A DNA stretch of 64,000 nt from Arthrobacter bambusae (GTDB taxonomy: Bacteria; Actinomycetota; Actinomycetes; Actinomycetales; Micrococcaceae): positions 45,245-109,244 of the forward strand of contig NZ_JAUSSZ010000012.1 of the NCBI RefSeq assembly GCF_030812595.1. Direction: 5' to 3'. Under the pieces are notes generated by a model. The model was not told the origin of the DNA. It searched no databases and saw only the letters and a program-made list of their open reading frames with translations. Position numbers and translations under genes: made by a program. Below, in pieces: positions 1 to 8,356 of this stretch (positions are counted from its first letter, which is position 1; every line of letters starts with the position of its first letter).

Positions 1-653
1 GGGTTCACCAGCGTGTACAGCGGGGCTCCGTTGGCACGCACCACAGCGAAGTCGGGCACGGATCCCGCTTTGAACGTGATCTCCCCGCGCACAAGGTCGT
101 TGAAGGTCAGGTCTTCGTCCGGCATACGCAGGCGCAAGACGGCATTGCGGCCCTCGGCCTTGTACTGGGCGAGCTGCTCCTCGGTGACGTGGCGGTCAAA
201 GCCGTCGTAGCCAAGCTTTGGATCCCGGCCAGCGGCGCGGTGCCGTGCTTCGATCTCCTCGGGAGTCGAGTACGACTCGTAGATGTGACCGCCGGCTTTG
301 AGCTTGGCGATGACGTCCTGGTAGATGTCGCTGCGCTGCGACTGGCGGTACGGTTCGTGCGGGCCGCCAACCTCGACGCCCTCGTCCCAGTCAATGCCGA
401 GCCACTTCAGGGCGTCGAGCAATTGGTGGTAGCTTTCCTCGCTGTCGCGGGCCGTGTCGGTGTCCTCGATCCGGAAGATCAGTTTGCCGCCGGTGTGCCG
501 CGCATAGGCCCAGTTGAACAGGGCCGTACGGATCAGCCCAACGTGCGGAGTTCCCGTGGGCGAGGGGCAGAACCGGACGCGGACCGGGGTTTCGGCGTTC
601 ACGGCGGGGATCGAAGACGAAGAGGAGGAGTTCGACGCAGCAACAGTAGTCAT
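1..653 (-). CDS. gltX: Glutamyl-tRNA synthetase, N-terminal part (runs off the window)
   Basis: Charges tRNA-Glu with glutamate in the cytoplasm (class I aminoacyl-tRNA synthetase). The minus strand from the ATG at 653 gives a short Ser-rich N-terminus (a run of about six serines), then [16 protein letters not shown], the HIGH-type ATP-binding region of the family, then [16 protein letters not shown], the conserved nucleotide/glutamate-binding segment. Reading stays open to base 1, so about 217 N-terminal residues of an expected 480-510 are present; the KMSKS loop and anticodon-binding domain lie outside. The serine-rich leader before the catalytic core is unusual but does not touch motifs. 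It lies 111 bp downstream of a same-strand FAH-family gene. Identification is firm. Confidence 0.95.
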   Translation of the reverse strand, partial: MTTVAASNSSSSSSIPAVNAETPVRVRFCPSPTGTPHVGLIRTALFNWAYARHTGGKLIFRIEDTDTARDSEESYHQLLDALKWLGIDWDEGVEVGGPHEPYRQSQRSDIYQDVIAKLKAGGHIYESYSTPEEIEARHRAAGRDPKLGYDGFDRHVTEEQLAQYKAEGRNAVLRLRMPDEDLTFNDLVRGEITFKAGSVPDFAVVRANGAPLYTLVN

Positions 654-764
654 AGTGGTTCCAACTTTACCGCGTGGAAATGGCCCGACTTCCCGCCTTG
701 ACGCGCGACGGCGGCCGCCCGCCAAAGGTGCGGGTGCCGCCGTCGGACGTGCCGCGTTGGTTGC

Positions 765-1541
765 CTAGCGCCGGACTACCGGGTTGGACAAGCGGCCGAT
801 GCCTTCGATCTCGATCTCGTAGCGGTCGCCTTCCTGGACCAGGCCGACGCCGGCCGGAGTCCCGGTCATGATGACATCACCCGGAAGGAGGGTGAAGGCC
901 TGCGACACGATCGATACCAGTTCCCGCACGCTGCGAATCATCTGGTTGGTGCTGCCGTCCTGGCGGAGTTCACCATTGAGCCAGCCCTTGATGGCCAGGT
1001 CCTCGGGGTCCAGTTCCGTCTCGATCCAGGGACCGAGCGGGGCGGAGGTGTCAAAGCCCTTGGCACGCGCCCACTGCAGGTCGGTTTTTTGGACGTCACG
1101 TGCCGTGAGGTCGTTTCCGCAGGTGTACCCGAAAATGACGTCGTCCACGCGGTCCTCGGGCACGTCTTTGCAGATGCGGCCGATCACCACGCAGAGTTCG
1201 GCTTCAAAGGAGACTTCCTCCGAGAACTCCGGCAACACGATGGGGTCGCCGGGACCGACGACGGCGGTGTTCGGCTTCAGGAAGAGGAGCGGATGCTGCG
1301 GGACCTCGTTGCCCAGTTCGCGGGCATGCTCGGCAAAGTTGCGTCCGACGCCGATCACCTTGCTGCGCGGAATGATCGGTGCCAGGAGGCGCACGTCTTC
1401 GAGCTTGTGACGGACCGAGGTCCGCTCGACGCCGTTGAAGAAGGGGTCGCCGTGGATGACAGTGATGACCTCACTGCCTGGCTCACCTTCGACGACGCCG
1501 TAGACGGGATCAGAATCAACAACAAACCGGGCGATACGCAT
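765..1541 (-). CDS. Fumarylacetoacetate hydrolase (FAH) family protein
   Basis: 258 aa, ATG at 1541. The family comprises metal-dependent hydrolases, isomerases and decarboxylases of 2-keto acids or acylpyruvates. Visible family hallmarks are KVIGVGRNFAEHARELG, FLKPNTAVVGPGDPI, the acidic metal-binding block SFEAELCVVIGR, GYTCGNDLTARDVQ, and the C-terminal PGDVIMTGTPAGVG with IEGIGRLSNPVV. Length and motif order match stand-alone bacterial FAH-domain proteins such as acylpyruvases. The exact substrate cannot be read from sequence. It is upstream of gltX on the same strand and may be co-transcribed, without a clear functional link. A second FAH-family gene of different sequence lies at 32961. 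Confidence 0.9.
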   Translation of the reverse strand: MRIARFVVDSDPVYGVVEGEPGSEVITVIHGDPFFNGVERTSVRHKLEDVRLLAPIIPRSKVIGVGRNFAEHARELGNEVPQHPLLFLKPNTAVVGPGDPIVLPEFSEEVSFEAELCVVIGRICKDVPEDRVDDVIFGYTCGNDLTARDVQKTDLQWARAKGFDTSAPLGPWIETELDPEDLAIKGWLNGELRQDGSTNQMIRSVRELVSIVSQAFTLLPGDVIMTGTPAGVGLVQEGDRYEIEIEGIGRLSNPVVRR

Positions 1542-1596
1542 GGTTTCTAGCGTACCGTCCGCGGGCGGCCACTCTGCGCGCTGCGGGAGGTGTCTG

Positions 1597-2379
1597 CTAG
1601 CTGCGCAAAAAGTCCAATTGCGCCGCTACCGAAGTTTCGGCTGCCCACCGCACGGAGGGATCGACGTCGGGGTACACCGCGTCGGTGACGGCCTCGACCT
1701 CGGCTTGGGCCCCGAGCCGCGCCAAGGCTTCACGGATCTGATTCAAGCGCATCTCCCTGTGCGCCCGGTATTCGCGGCACACGGCGTCTACAGCAGGCAG
1801 GACCGGTCCGTGCGCGGGCAATAGCGTTGCCGGCCCAAGCCCTTCGAGCGTGTCGAGGCTGGAAAGGTAGTCCCCCAACCTTCCGTCGGGATAGTCCAGG
1901 ACTGTGGTGCCGCGTCCCAGGATGGTATCGCCCGTCAGCACGGAGCCATCCGGTCCGTCGTCGGGCAAGTGGAAGCAGACTGAGTCCGAGGTATGGCCCG
2001 GTGTGGCCAGCACACGGATCTCCACGCCTGCAGCCCGGATGACCTCGCCGCCGCGCAACGGTTCACCTCCGTGGCAGTGCTCCGGATCCGCCGCGCGGAC
2101 GGGCGCGCCAGTGAGTTCGTGGAAGCGCGCAGACGCCTCGGAGTGGTCCTTGTGGCGATGCGTGACGAGAACGAGCTCCACCGTTCCCGCAGCGGCCAAG
2201 GAAGCGAGGTGTGATTCGTCGAGCGGTCCGGGATCGACCACGACGACCCCTGCGGAGTCCGGAGCGGCAATGACGTAGGAGTTTGTGCCGTCGAGGCTCA
2301 TCGGACCCGGGTTGGGCGCCAGCCGCGAGCGGGTGAGGGGACTGCTGTCCTGGAACGAGGCGTCACTGACCGTATTCAC
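1597..2379 (-). CDS. MBL-fold metallo-hydrolase
   Basis: About 260 aa. A metallo-beta-lactamase-fold hydrolase: the zinc motif HxHxDH is seen as THRHKDHSEA, with later metal ligands in ATPGHTSDSVCF and in VLTGDTILGRG, followed by LLPAHGPVLP. The C-terminal segment with REYRAHREMRLNQI resembles the LACTB2-like group (predicted hydrolase or endoribonuclease), which is the likeliest subgroup. The start is uncertain: I place it at the GTG at 2379 (Val-Asn-Thr-Val), since upstream in-frame codons encode unconserved sequence that would overlap the 5' leader of the divergent SGNH gene; a GTG at 2397 is possible. Substrate unknown. Confidence 0.85.
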   Translation of the reverse strand: MNTVSDASFQDSSPLTRSRLAPNPGPMSLDGTNSYVIAAPDSAGVVVVDPGPLDESHLASLAAAGTVELVLVTHRHKDHSEASARFHELTGAPVRAADPEHCHGGEPLRGGEVIRAAGVEIRVLATPGHTSDSVCFHLPDDGPDGSVLTGDTILGRGTTVLDYPDGRLGDYLSSLDTLEGLGPATLLPAHGPVLPAVDAVCREYRAHREMRLNQIREALARLGAQAEVEAVTDAVYPDVDPSVRWAAETSVAAQLDFLRS

Positions 2380-2534
2380 TTCTCCATCTTGGCACACCCC
2401 ACGGGCGGGACCCGGGAACGGGGAGCCCGTTGCCAAAAGGCCTGCGCGGCGCACGACGTAGCATGGTGCCAGGAACCGGAACGGACGTGTGGAGAGTTGC
2501 GGAGGAGGGGGTCGAGTTGCTGGGGAGTCGCAGG

Positions 2535-3224
2535 ATGGGAAACAGGCCTCCTTGGCGGTCGACGGCGATCGCCACCGCCTGCCTTTGCGTCCTTGCCGTC
2601 CTCAATGCCTGTTCCTGGGACACCGGCCCCCGGCCCGGCGCGGCCACGCCCACGCCCACCGTGGTGATCATAGGAGACTCCCTCAGCACGGGACACGGCA
2701 CCTCCCCCGCCGATGCCTGGCCCAACTTGGTGGAGAACGACCCCGGCTTTCAAAGGTTCCAAGCGCGAATCGTCAACGCCGCGCAGGATGGCAGCGGCTA
2801 TGTCAGTGTTGGCAACAACGGATCGACCTTCGGTTCGCAAGTGGACACAGCAGTAACCGACGGGACCCGTTTGGCTTTGTTCTTTGGTTCCGAAAATGAC
2901 ATGGGAACCAGCCCCGGAGAAACCGAGGCTGCGGCCGCACGGGCATTTGCCTCAGTCAAGCTCCGCGCTCCCCACGCCCAGATAGTGGTGGTCGGCCCGC
3001 CGTCGTACACGGGCACACCCGAGGCGGAAAGGCTCAACATCCGGGACCAGGACAAGGCCGCTGCCCTGAAGGCCGGTGCCGAGTTCGTGGATCCGATCGA
3101 TCTCGGCTGGATCATGGACGATGCCGCGGACCTCATCGGTCCTGACGGCGACCACCCGTCGGCCGCGGGCCAGCAGTACCTGAAGGCCAAGATGGAAGCA
3201 CTCATCGAAGCCCGGATCCAGTAA
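2535..3224 (+). CDS. SGNH/GDSL-type hydrolase lipoprotein
   Basis: 229 aa from the ATG at 2535, chosen because GGGGAG lies 7 nt upstream and the residues that follow form a lipoprotein signal: RPPWR, a hydrophobic stretch, then LNAC as lipobox. The mature protein would be lipid-anchored on the outer face of the membrane. Catalytic blocks of the SGNH esterase/lipase superfamily are present: VVIIGDSLSTGHG (Ser nucleophile), FFGSENDMG (Asn block), VVGPPSY, and GPDGDHPSAAGQQYL (Asp-His block). Probable activity is deacylation of an ester such as an acetylated surface carbohydrate; the substrate is not predictable. It is divergent from the MBL-fold gene. Confidence 0.88.
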   Translation: MGNRPPWRSTAIATACLCVLAVLNACSWDTGPRPGAATPTPTVVIIGDSLSTGHGTSPADAWPNLVENDPGFQRFQARIVNAAQDGSGYVSVGNNGSTFGSQVDTAVTDGTRLALFFGSENDMGTSPGETEAAAARAFASVKLRAPHAQIVVVGPPSYTGTPEAERLNIRDQDKAAALKAGAEFVDPIDLGWIMDDAADLIGPDGDHPSAAGQQYLKAKMEALIEARIQ

Positions 3225-3278
3225 AGGACCGCCCCGGAAACACCCCCGACCGCGTTTTAACGAACCGCGTTTAACGAC

Positions 3279-3315
3279 GACGGCGACCCGCCCACCGCAG
3301 TGGGAGGCCGCCGTC
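3279..3315. terminator. Possible bidirectional terminator hairpin
   Basis: Between the convergent SGNH and ilvE genes. Outer arms GACGGC (3279-3284) and GCCGTC (3310-3315) enclose an inner CCCAC/GTGGG stem with a CGCA loop. There is no strong U-run on either strand, so termination is inferred from position and fold only. Confidence 0.45.
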
Positions 3316-3332
3316 GGGCGCCCTGTTGGACC

Positions 3333-4445
3333 CTAGGCCAGGCGGGTGAGCCAGCCGTGCTTGTCCTCGACCGCTCCGGTCTGGATGCCGAGCAACTGCT
3401 GGCGGATGGCCATGGTGGTTTCGCCTGCCTTGGCGTCCTCGGAGCCAATGAACTCGGTCTTGTCCTTGAGGACCCCGATGGGGGTGATGACTGCCGCGGT
3501 TCCGCAAGCGAAAACCTCCGCGATTTCGCCGGATGCCACGCCGTCGCGCCATTCAGCGAGTGTGATCTTGCGCTCGGAGACCTCGCGGCCCATGTCCTTG
3601 GCCAGTTGGATGATGGAGGAGCGGGTCACGCCTTCGAGGATGGTTCCGGTGAGCGCGGGAGTGGCGAGCGAGCCGTCCTTCATGACGAAGAAGACGTTCA
3701 TGCCGCCCAGTTCCTCGACGGCGTCGTCGTTGAACTGATCCAGGAAAAGGACCTGCTTGCAGCCATTTTCCTCGGCCTCCATCTGCGCGATCAGCGAAGC
3801 CGCGTAGTTTCCGCCGCACTTGGCCGCACCAGTGCCGCCACGGCCTGCCCGGGCATACTCCCGCGAGATCCAGATGGATACCGGCTTGAGTTCGCCGCCG
3901 AAGTAGTTGCCGGCCGGGGATGCGATCACCCTGAAAGACACCTCGCGCGCTGCGCGGACACCCAGGAACGCCTCCGTGGCGATCATGAACGGACGCAAGT
4001 ACAGGGATTCGCCGTCTCCGGACGGAACCCATTCCTTGTCAGCTTGCACGAGTTCGCGGATGGCGCCGAGGAAGTATTCCTCCGGCAGTTCCGGGAGTGC
4101 CAAGCGGCGGGCCGACTTGTTCAGGCGGGCGGCGTTGGCCTCCGGGCGGAAGGTCCAAACGGAGCCGTCAGCGTGGCGGTACGCTTTGAGGCCTTCGAAG
4201 ATCTCCTGGCCGTAGTGCAGAACTGCCGCGGACGGGTCCAGTGAGATAGGTCCGTAGGCCTCGACACGGGCATTGTGCCAACCGCCCTTGCCCTCGGAGT
4301 CAACGCTGTAGTCGACAATAACGGTGTTGTCGGTGAAGTAGTCGCCAAATCCCGGGTTTGCCAGGATCGCTGCACGCTCCTCAGCAGACTTCGGGGTCTC
4401 CGAGAGCTGCTGGCTGAATTCGACGCCGTGGGCAGTCTGAGTCAT
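3333..4445 (-). CDS. ilvE: Branched-chain amino acid aminotransferase
   Basis: 370 aa, ATG at 4445. Transfers amino groups between glutamate and the 2-keto acids of valine, leucine and isoleucine: the last step of their synthesis and first of their breakdown. Fold-type IV PLP aminotransferase; the PLP lysine is in GAAKCGGNYAASL, the phosphate-binding region in SSIIQLAKDMG, and FACGTAAVITPIG near the C-terminus is typical. Also visible are HYGQEIFEGLKAYR and SLYLRPFMIATE. Length matches the actinobacterial IlvE group (about 360-370 aa). It follows leuB on the same strand after a 135-bp gap, so it may have its own promoter. Confidence 0.95.
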   Translation of the reverse strand: MTQTAHGVEFSQQLSETPKSAEERAAILANPGFGDYFTDNTVIVDYSVDSEGKGGWHNARVEAYGPISLDPSAAVLHYGQEIFEGLKAYRHADGSVWTFRPEANAARLNKSARRLALPELPEEYFLGAIRELVQADKEWVPSGDGESLYLRPFMIATEAFLGVRAAREVSFRVIASPAGNYFGGELKPVSIWISREYARAGRGGTGAAKCGGNYAASLIAQMEAEENGCKQVLFLDQFNDDAVEELGGMNVFFVMKDGSLATPALTGTILEGVTRSSIIQLAKDMGREVSERKITLAEWRDGVASGEIAEVFACGTAAVITPIGVLKDKTEFIGSEDAKAGETTMAIRQQLLGIQTGAVEDKHGWLTRLA

Positions 4446-4580
4446 GTTTCCTCCAGTCGGCTACCAGGCAGAGCGAACCATCTCGTGGAGGATATGGTTC
4501 AGCGACGGACCACGGCAGCAGGTAAATAATCCAAGTAAAGCTTACGCCCGGGTACGGGGCCTAAAGTGCCAGCACAGGGG

Positions 4581-5645
4581 CTAAAGTGCGGCCGCGATGG
4601 CGTCGCCGATGGCCGCGGTGCTGCGGCTCTCGCCAGTGCGGCCTTCGATGTCGGCGACGACGGCGGCTTCGATCCTGCGCGCGGCGGCGGTGTAGCCGAG
4701 GTGGTCCAGCAACAGGGCGGCCGACAGGATGGCGGCGGTCGGGTCCGCTTTCTGCTGGCCTGCGATATCCGGGGCGGAGCCGTGGACGGGTTCGAACATT
4801 GAGGGCGCCGTGCGGTCCATGTTGATATTGCCCGAGGCCGCCAGTCCGATTCCGCCGGTGATGGCCGCGGCAAGGTCGGTGATGATGTCTCCGAAGAGGT
4901 TGTCGGTGACAATCACGTCAAAGCGGGAGGGGTCGGTGACCATGAAGATGGTCGCAGCGTCGATGTGCAGGTAGTCGTGTGTGACCTCGGGGAATTCCTT
5001 GGCCACGGCCTCGACGGTGCGCTTCCACAAGTGGCCTGCGAAGACCAGGACGTTGTGTTTGTGGACCAGGGTGACATGCTTGCGAGGACGCTCGCTGGCA
5101 CGGCGGAAGGCGTCCCGGACAACCCGCTCGACTCCGTGGGCAGTGTTGAGCGACACCTCTGTGGCCACCTCATGGGGGGTCCCTCCGCGCAGCGTGCCCC
5201 CGTTGCCGACGTACGGACCCTCGGTTCCTTCGCGGACCACGATGAAGTCGATGCTGCCGGGATTGGCCAGCGGGCTGCCCACCGTGCCATAGAGCCGCGA
5301 CGGGCGCAGGTTCACGAAGTGGTCGAGGCTGAAGCGGAGCTTGAGCAGCATTTCGCGTTCGATGATGCCGGAAGGAATGCGGGTGTCCCCCGGGGCCGCG
5401 CCGACGGCGCCGAACAGGATGGCGTCGCGGGTGCGCAGATCGGCCAAGACCTCGTCCGGGAGGGTCTCACCGGTCTCCAGCCAGTGCTGGGCTCCGAGCT
5501 TGTACTCGGTCTGCTCCAAGGTGACGCCTTCTTCGGCGACAACCTTGTCCAGGACCTTGAGGGCTTCGGCAATGACTTCGGGGCCGATACCGTCGCCGGG
5601 AATGACAGCCAGGTTGATCGTTGCGGCGGTTTGCGTTGCGCTCAT
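4581..5645 (-). CDS. leuB: 3-isopropylmalate dehydrogenase
   Basis: 354 aa. NAD-dependent oxidative decarboxylation of 3-isopropylmalate in leucine synthesis. The start is set at the ATG at 5645 (Met-Ser-Ala-Thr-Gln), which directly precedes the conserved [15 protein letters not shown]; an in-frame extension to 5735 is unconserved and would cover the presumed promoter. Motifs: substrate loop [40 protein letters not shown], metal-binding [15 protein letters not shown], and nucleotide-binding [24 protein letters not shown]-type inverted repeat lies 41-57 bp upstream. No leuC or leuD is nearby. Confidence 0.95.
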   Translation of the reverse strand: MSATQTAATINLAVIPGDGIGPEVIAEALKVLDKVVAEEGVTLEQTEYKLGAQHWLETGETLPDEVLADLRTRDAILFGAVGAAPGDTRIPSGIIEREMLLKLRFSLDHFVNLRPSRLYGTVGSPLANPGSIDFIVVREGTEGPYVGNGGTLRGGTPHEVATEVSLNTAHGVERVVRDAFRRASERPRKHVTLVHKHNVLVFAGHLWKRTVEAVAKEFPEVTHDYLHIDAATIFMVTDPSRFDVIVTDNLFGDIITDLAAAITGGIGLAASGNINMDRTAPSMFEPVHGSAPDIAGQQKADPTAAILSAALLLDHLGYTAAARRIEAAVVADIEGRTGESRSTAAIGDAIAAAL

Positions 5646-5685
5646 GTTTTCAGACTGCCAATCCATCCACATTCTGGTCAAAATC

Positions 5686-5702
5686 GTCTCACCAATCGAG
5701 AT
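5686..5702. promoter_or_regulatory. Inverted repeat upstream of leuB, possible operator
   Basis: GTCTCA-N5-CGAGAT, imperfect. It has the same 17-bp architecture as the perfect GTCTCA-N5-TGAGAC found upstream of ilvD at 18961 and agrees with it at 12 of 17 positions. Position 41 bp before the leuB start suits a repressor or activator of branched-chain synthesis. The factor is not identified; IclR-type leucine regulators (LtbR/NdgR) are candidates. Confidence 0.4.
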
Positions 5703-5787
5703 GCCCAGCACTCCCCCGCCGACCCTCACACTCACATATAGGGCATTTTCCGTCGATCCCCGCTCACATATGAGTGGGAAACGACGG

Positions 5788-5835
5788 ACGCTCCTTCAGA
5801 TCCGCGCGGCTGGCCGAGCGGATCTGAAGGAGCGT
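5788..5835. repeat. Perfect 17-bp inverted repeat (hairpin)
   Basis: Arms ACGCTCCTTCAGATCCG (5788-5804) and its exact complement (5819-5835) around a 14-nt GC-rich loop. It sits in the 318-bp gene-free stretch between metG and leuB, just before a 32-bp tandem array. It could end transcription of metG (minus strand), though no U-run follows. The rest of this gap holds AT-richer sequence with two ACATAT stretches and the leuB promoter region. Confidence 0.75.
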
Positions 5836-5857
5836 TTGCGTCAGGCACCAGATATGC

Positions 5858-5960
5858 GACCGGGCGTCCGCCTAAAGCGCGACTTAGGTGACCGGGCATC
5901 CGCCCGAAACACGACATAAGTGACCGGGCGTCCGCCTAAAGCGCGACTTAGGTGAGCGGG
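5858..5960. repeat. 32-bp tandem repeat array, three units plus a partial fourth
   Basis: Units begin at 5858, 5890 and 5922, exactly 32 bp apart, with a partial unit from 5954 that ends at the metG stop. Units 1 and 3 are identical; each starts GACCGGGCGTCCGCCTAAAG and ends GCGACTTAGGT. Unit 2 differs at several positions. Each unit holds a small inverted repeat CCTAA...TTAGG. Units abut with no spacers, so this is not a CRISPR array. A second 32-bp array of different sequence lies at 63699. Confidence 0.9.
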
Positions 5961-5963
5961 CGC

Positions 5964-7523
5964 CTAGGACTCGGCGGGCTCCTCGTAACGCGGGAAGACC
6001 GGGGCCGGGGCCGGAAGCTCGGTGCCGGGGACGATCGGCGCAGCGATGGCGGCGAACTGGCGGGCCTCGCCTTCCGGCTGTCCCAGCACCTCAAGCAGTT
6101 TGGCGGCCGACGTCGGCATGACCGGCTGGACAAGGATCGCCACGATCCGGACAACTTCCAGCGTGACGTACAGGACCGTGTTCATGCGCTCGATGTCGGT
6201 CTTGCGGAGAACCCACGGGGCCTGCTCGGCGAAGTACGCATTGGTGTCGCCCAATACAGCCCAGATCGCTTCGAGGGCACGGCTGAATTCCTGCTTCTCG
6301 AAAGCGGCGCGTGCCACGTCCAGCAGTCCGCCGGCCTGGGCCAGCAGCGCGGAGTCCGCGGCCGAGAAATCGCCGGGTACCGGCACCTTGCCTTCACAGT
6401 TCTTGGCCACCATGGACAGCGAACGCTGGGCCAGGTTGCCGAAGTTGTTGGCGAGGTCGGCGTTCATTCGGCCTACGATCGCCTCGTGGTTGTAGCTGCC
6501 GTCGGCACCGAAGGGCACTTCGCGGAGGAAGAAGAATCGCACTTGGTCCAGGCCGTACTGCTCCACGAAGTCCTTGGGCGCCACCACGTTGCCGAGGGAC
6601 TTGGACATCTTGACGCCATTGTTGGTCAGGAAGCCATGGATCATGATGCGCTTCGGCAGTTCCAGGCCGGCGCTCATCAGGAAGGCGGGCCAGAAAATCG
6701 CATGGAAACGGGAAATGTCCTTGCCAATGACGTGGACGTCCGCGGGCCAGAACTTACGGAACGCCTCCGATTCGGCATCCGGGTAGCCTACCCCCGTCAG
6801 GTAATTCGTCAGGGCGTCAACCCACACGTACATGACGTGCTTGTCGTTCCCCGGCACCGGAACGCCCCAGTCGAATGTCGTCCGGCTGATGGACAGGTCC
6901 TGCAGGCCCTGCTTGACGAAGCTGATGACCTCGTTGAAGCGGTACTGGGGCGCGCCGAATTCAGGCTGCTCCTCGTACAGCGCCAGCAACCTGTCCTGGT
7001 AGGCGGACAAGCGGAAGAAGTAGCTCTCCTCGGCGGTCCAGGTCACTTCGGTGTCTGTACCGAGGGAGTAGCGGACGCCGTCGTCCTTCAGTACGGTCTC
7101 GTCCTCGGTGTAGTACGCCTCATCGCGTACCGAGTACCAGCCCTCGTACTTGGACAGGTAAATGTCCCCCTTGGCTTCCATCTTCTTCCAGATGGCCTGG
7201 GAAGCCGCGTAGTGGTCAGCGTCCGTGGTTCGGATGAAGCGGTCGTAGGAGATGCCCAAAGCAGCGTGGGCTGCCTTGTAGATGTCGGCATTCCGGTCCA
7301 CGAGTTCCTTGGGCGTGATGCCTTCCTTGTCCGCAGCCTGGGCAATCTTCATGCCGTGCTCGTCCGTCCCGGTCAGGAACATCACGTCGTAGCCATCGAG
7401 GCGCTTGAACCTGGCCATCGCATCGGTGGCGATGTACTCGTAGGCATGCCCGATATGCGGCTCGCCGTTCGGGTAGGTGATGGCGGTGGTGATGTAGAAC
7501 GGGGGTTTATCTGGAGACGTCAC
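5964..7523 (-). CDS. metG: Methionyl-tRNA synthetase
   Basis: 519 aa, GTG start at 7523. Charges initiator and elongator tRNA-Met. Class I signatures: HIGH-type [14 protein letters not shown] near the N-terminus and the KMSKS loop as [14 protein letters not shown]. The region [14 protein letters not shown] is typical. The insertion domain reads [17 protein letters not shown], without the four zinc-binding cysteines of the E. coli enzyme, so this is the short zinc-free type common in Actinobacteria. There is no C-terminal tRNA-binding extension. Flanked by a terminator-like hairpin upstream and the 32-bp tandem array just downstream. Confidence 0.95.
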   Translation of the reverse strand: MTSPDKPPFYITTAITYPNGEPHIGHAYEYIATDAMARFKRLDGYDVMFLTGTDEHGMKIAQAADKEGITPKELVDRNADIYKAAHAALGISYDRFIRTTDADHYAASQAIWKKMEAKGDIYLSKYEGWYSVRDEAYYTEDETVLKDDGVRYSLGTDTEVTWTAEESYFFRLSAYQDRLLALYEEQPEFGAPQYRFNEVISFVKQGLQDLSISRTTFDWGVPVPGNDKHVMYVWVDALTNYLTGVGYPDAESEAFRKFWPADVHVIGKDISRFHAIFWPAFLMSAGLELPKRIMIHGFLTNNGVKMSKSLGNVVAPKDFVEQYGLDQVRFFFLREVPFGADGSYNHEAIVGRMNADLANNFGNLAQRSLSMVAKNCEGKVPVPGDFSAADSALLAQAGGLLDVARAAFEKQEFSRALEAIWAVLGDTNAYFAEQAPWVLRKTDIERMNTVLYVTLEVVRIVAILVQPVMPTSAAKLLEVLGQPEGEARQFAAIAAPIVPGTELPAPAPVFPRYEEPAES

Positions 7524-7556
7524 TCTACGAAGTTACCTTCTCTTGGAGATGGAAGA

Positions 7557-7587
7557 CCGGACCGGCCGCATGTGACGGCCGGTCCGG
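7557..7587 (-). terminator. Terminator hairpin after the ABC exporter genes
   Basis: Perfect 12-bp stem CCGGACCGGCCG (7557-7568) and its complement (7576-7587) with a 7-nt loop, 14 bp past the stop of the ABC ATPase gene and before metG. There is no strong U-run, as is common for actinobacterial terminators. Confidence 0.6.
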
Positions 7588-7600
7588 AGGGCATCGGTTA

Positions 7601-8356
7601 CTAGTTCAATTCGGTCAGCGTATCGCTGAGCCTGACAAGCTCGTGGTCGTGCGACGCCACCAGCACGGCGATCCCGTCATTGGTGGTGTCCTTCAGGATG
7701 CTGATGATGCGGTTTGCCGAGGCACGGTCCAGGCTGGCTGTCGGCTCGTCCACCACCAGGACCCGGGTGCCCAGGATCAGCGCCCGGGCGATCGCGACAC
7801 GCTGGCGCTCACCGCCGGAGAGCTGCGCCGGACGATGGCGCATCCGCCGGCCCAGGCCCACCAAGTCCAGCAAGTCCTTGGCCATTTCGGTGCGCTGCTC
7901 CACCTCGCCGTCGGGAACGGCCGGCAACAGCACGTTCTCCAGAGCGCTCATGCCGTCGATCAAGGCGCCGCCCTGGTCCACGTAGCCGATGAGGGCGCGG
8001 CGGCGGTCGGCGATCTCGTCGTCGCCCATTTTCTCGAGGGAGTCGCCTTCCCAGAGGACACGGCCCGACGTCGGAAGCGTGAGTCCCGCTCCCACGGTCA
8101 AAATGCTGGTCTTGCCTGAGCCGCTCCGCCCGGCGACGCAGTGCATCTCACCGGCGTGCAAGCTCAGGTTGAAGTCCTCGACGACGGTGACCGGCTCGGC
8201 GCCTCCCTTGTCGCCGCCGTAGCGGATGGTGATGTTGCTCAACTGCAGGGGCATGCCGTGATCCGTAGCCCGCACAATGGTGTTGGCACGGGTCTGGAAC
8301 GACTCGTCGGTGGATTCCGTGGTCGCGGTCAGATCGGGTTTGAGATTGTCAGTCAT
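7601..8356 (-). CDS. ABC transporter ATP-binding protein (MacB/LolD type)
   Basis: 251 aa. The ATPase that powers the adjacent FtsX-type permease. Walker A GRSGSGKTS, signature LSGGERQRVAIARAL, Walker B VLVVDEPTASLD and the H-loop VASHDH are all intact. The order and the LSGGERQR signature are typical of the LolD/MacB/FtsE-like family used for lipoprotein, peptide or drug export. The start is set at the ATG at 8356, which overlaps the permease stop in an ATGA junction and so indicates translational coupling; an upstream in-frame ATG would lie within the permease gene. Substrate unknown. Confidence 0.92.
   Translation of the reverse strand: MTDNLKPDLTATTESTDESFQTRANTIVRATDHGMPLQLSNITIRYGGDKGGAEPVTVVEDFNLSLHAGEMHCVAGRSGSGKTSILTVGAGLTLPTSGRVLWEGDSLEKMGDDEIADRRRALIGYVDQGGALIDGMSALENVLLPAVPDGEVEQRTEMAKDLLDLVGLGRRMRHRPAQLSGGERQRVAIARALILGTRVLVVDEPTASLDRASANRIISILKDTTNDGIAVLVASHDHELVRLSDTLTELN

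Noticed and set aside
5646..5760. T-box or other riboswitch before leuB
   Set aside because: No T-box sequence, specifier stem or terminator is visible; only a short inverted repeat is present.
5952..7604. 550-codon open frame on the plus strand
   Set aside because: Lies antisense to metG, which has all class I synthetase motifs; an artefact of GC-rich third positions.
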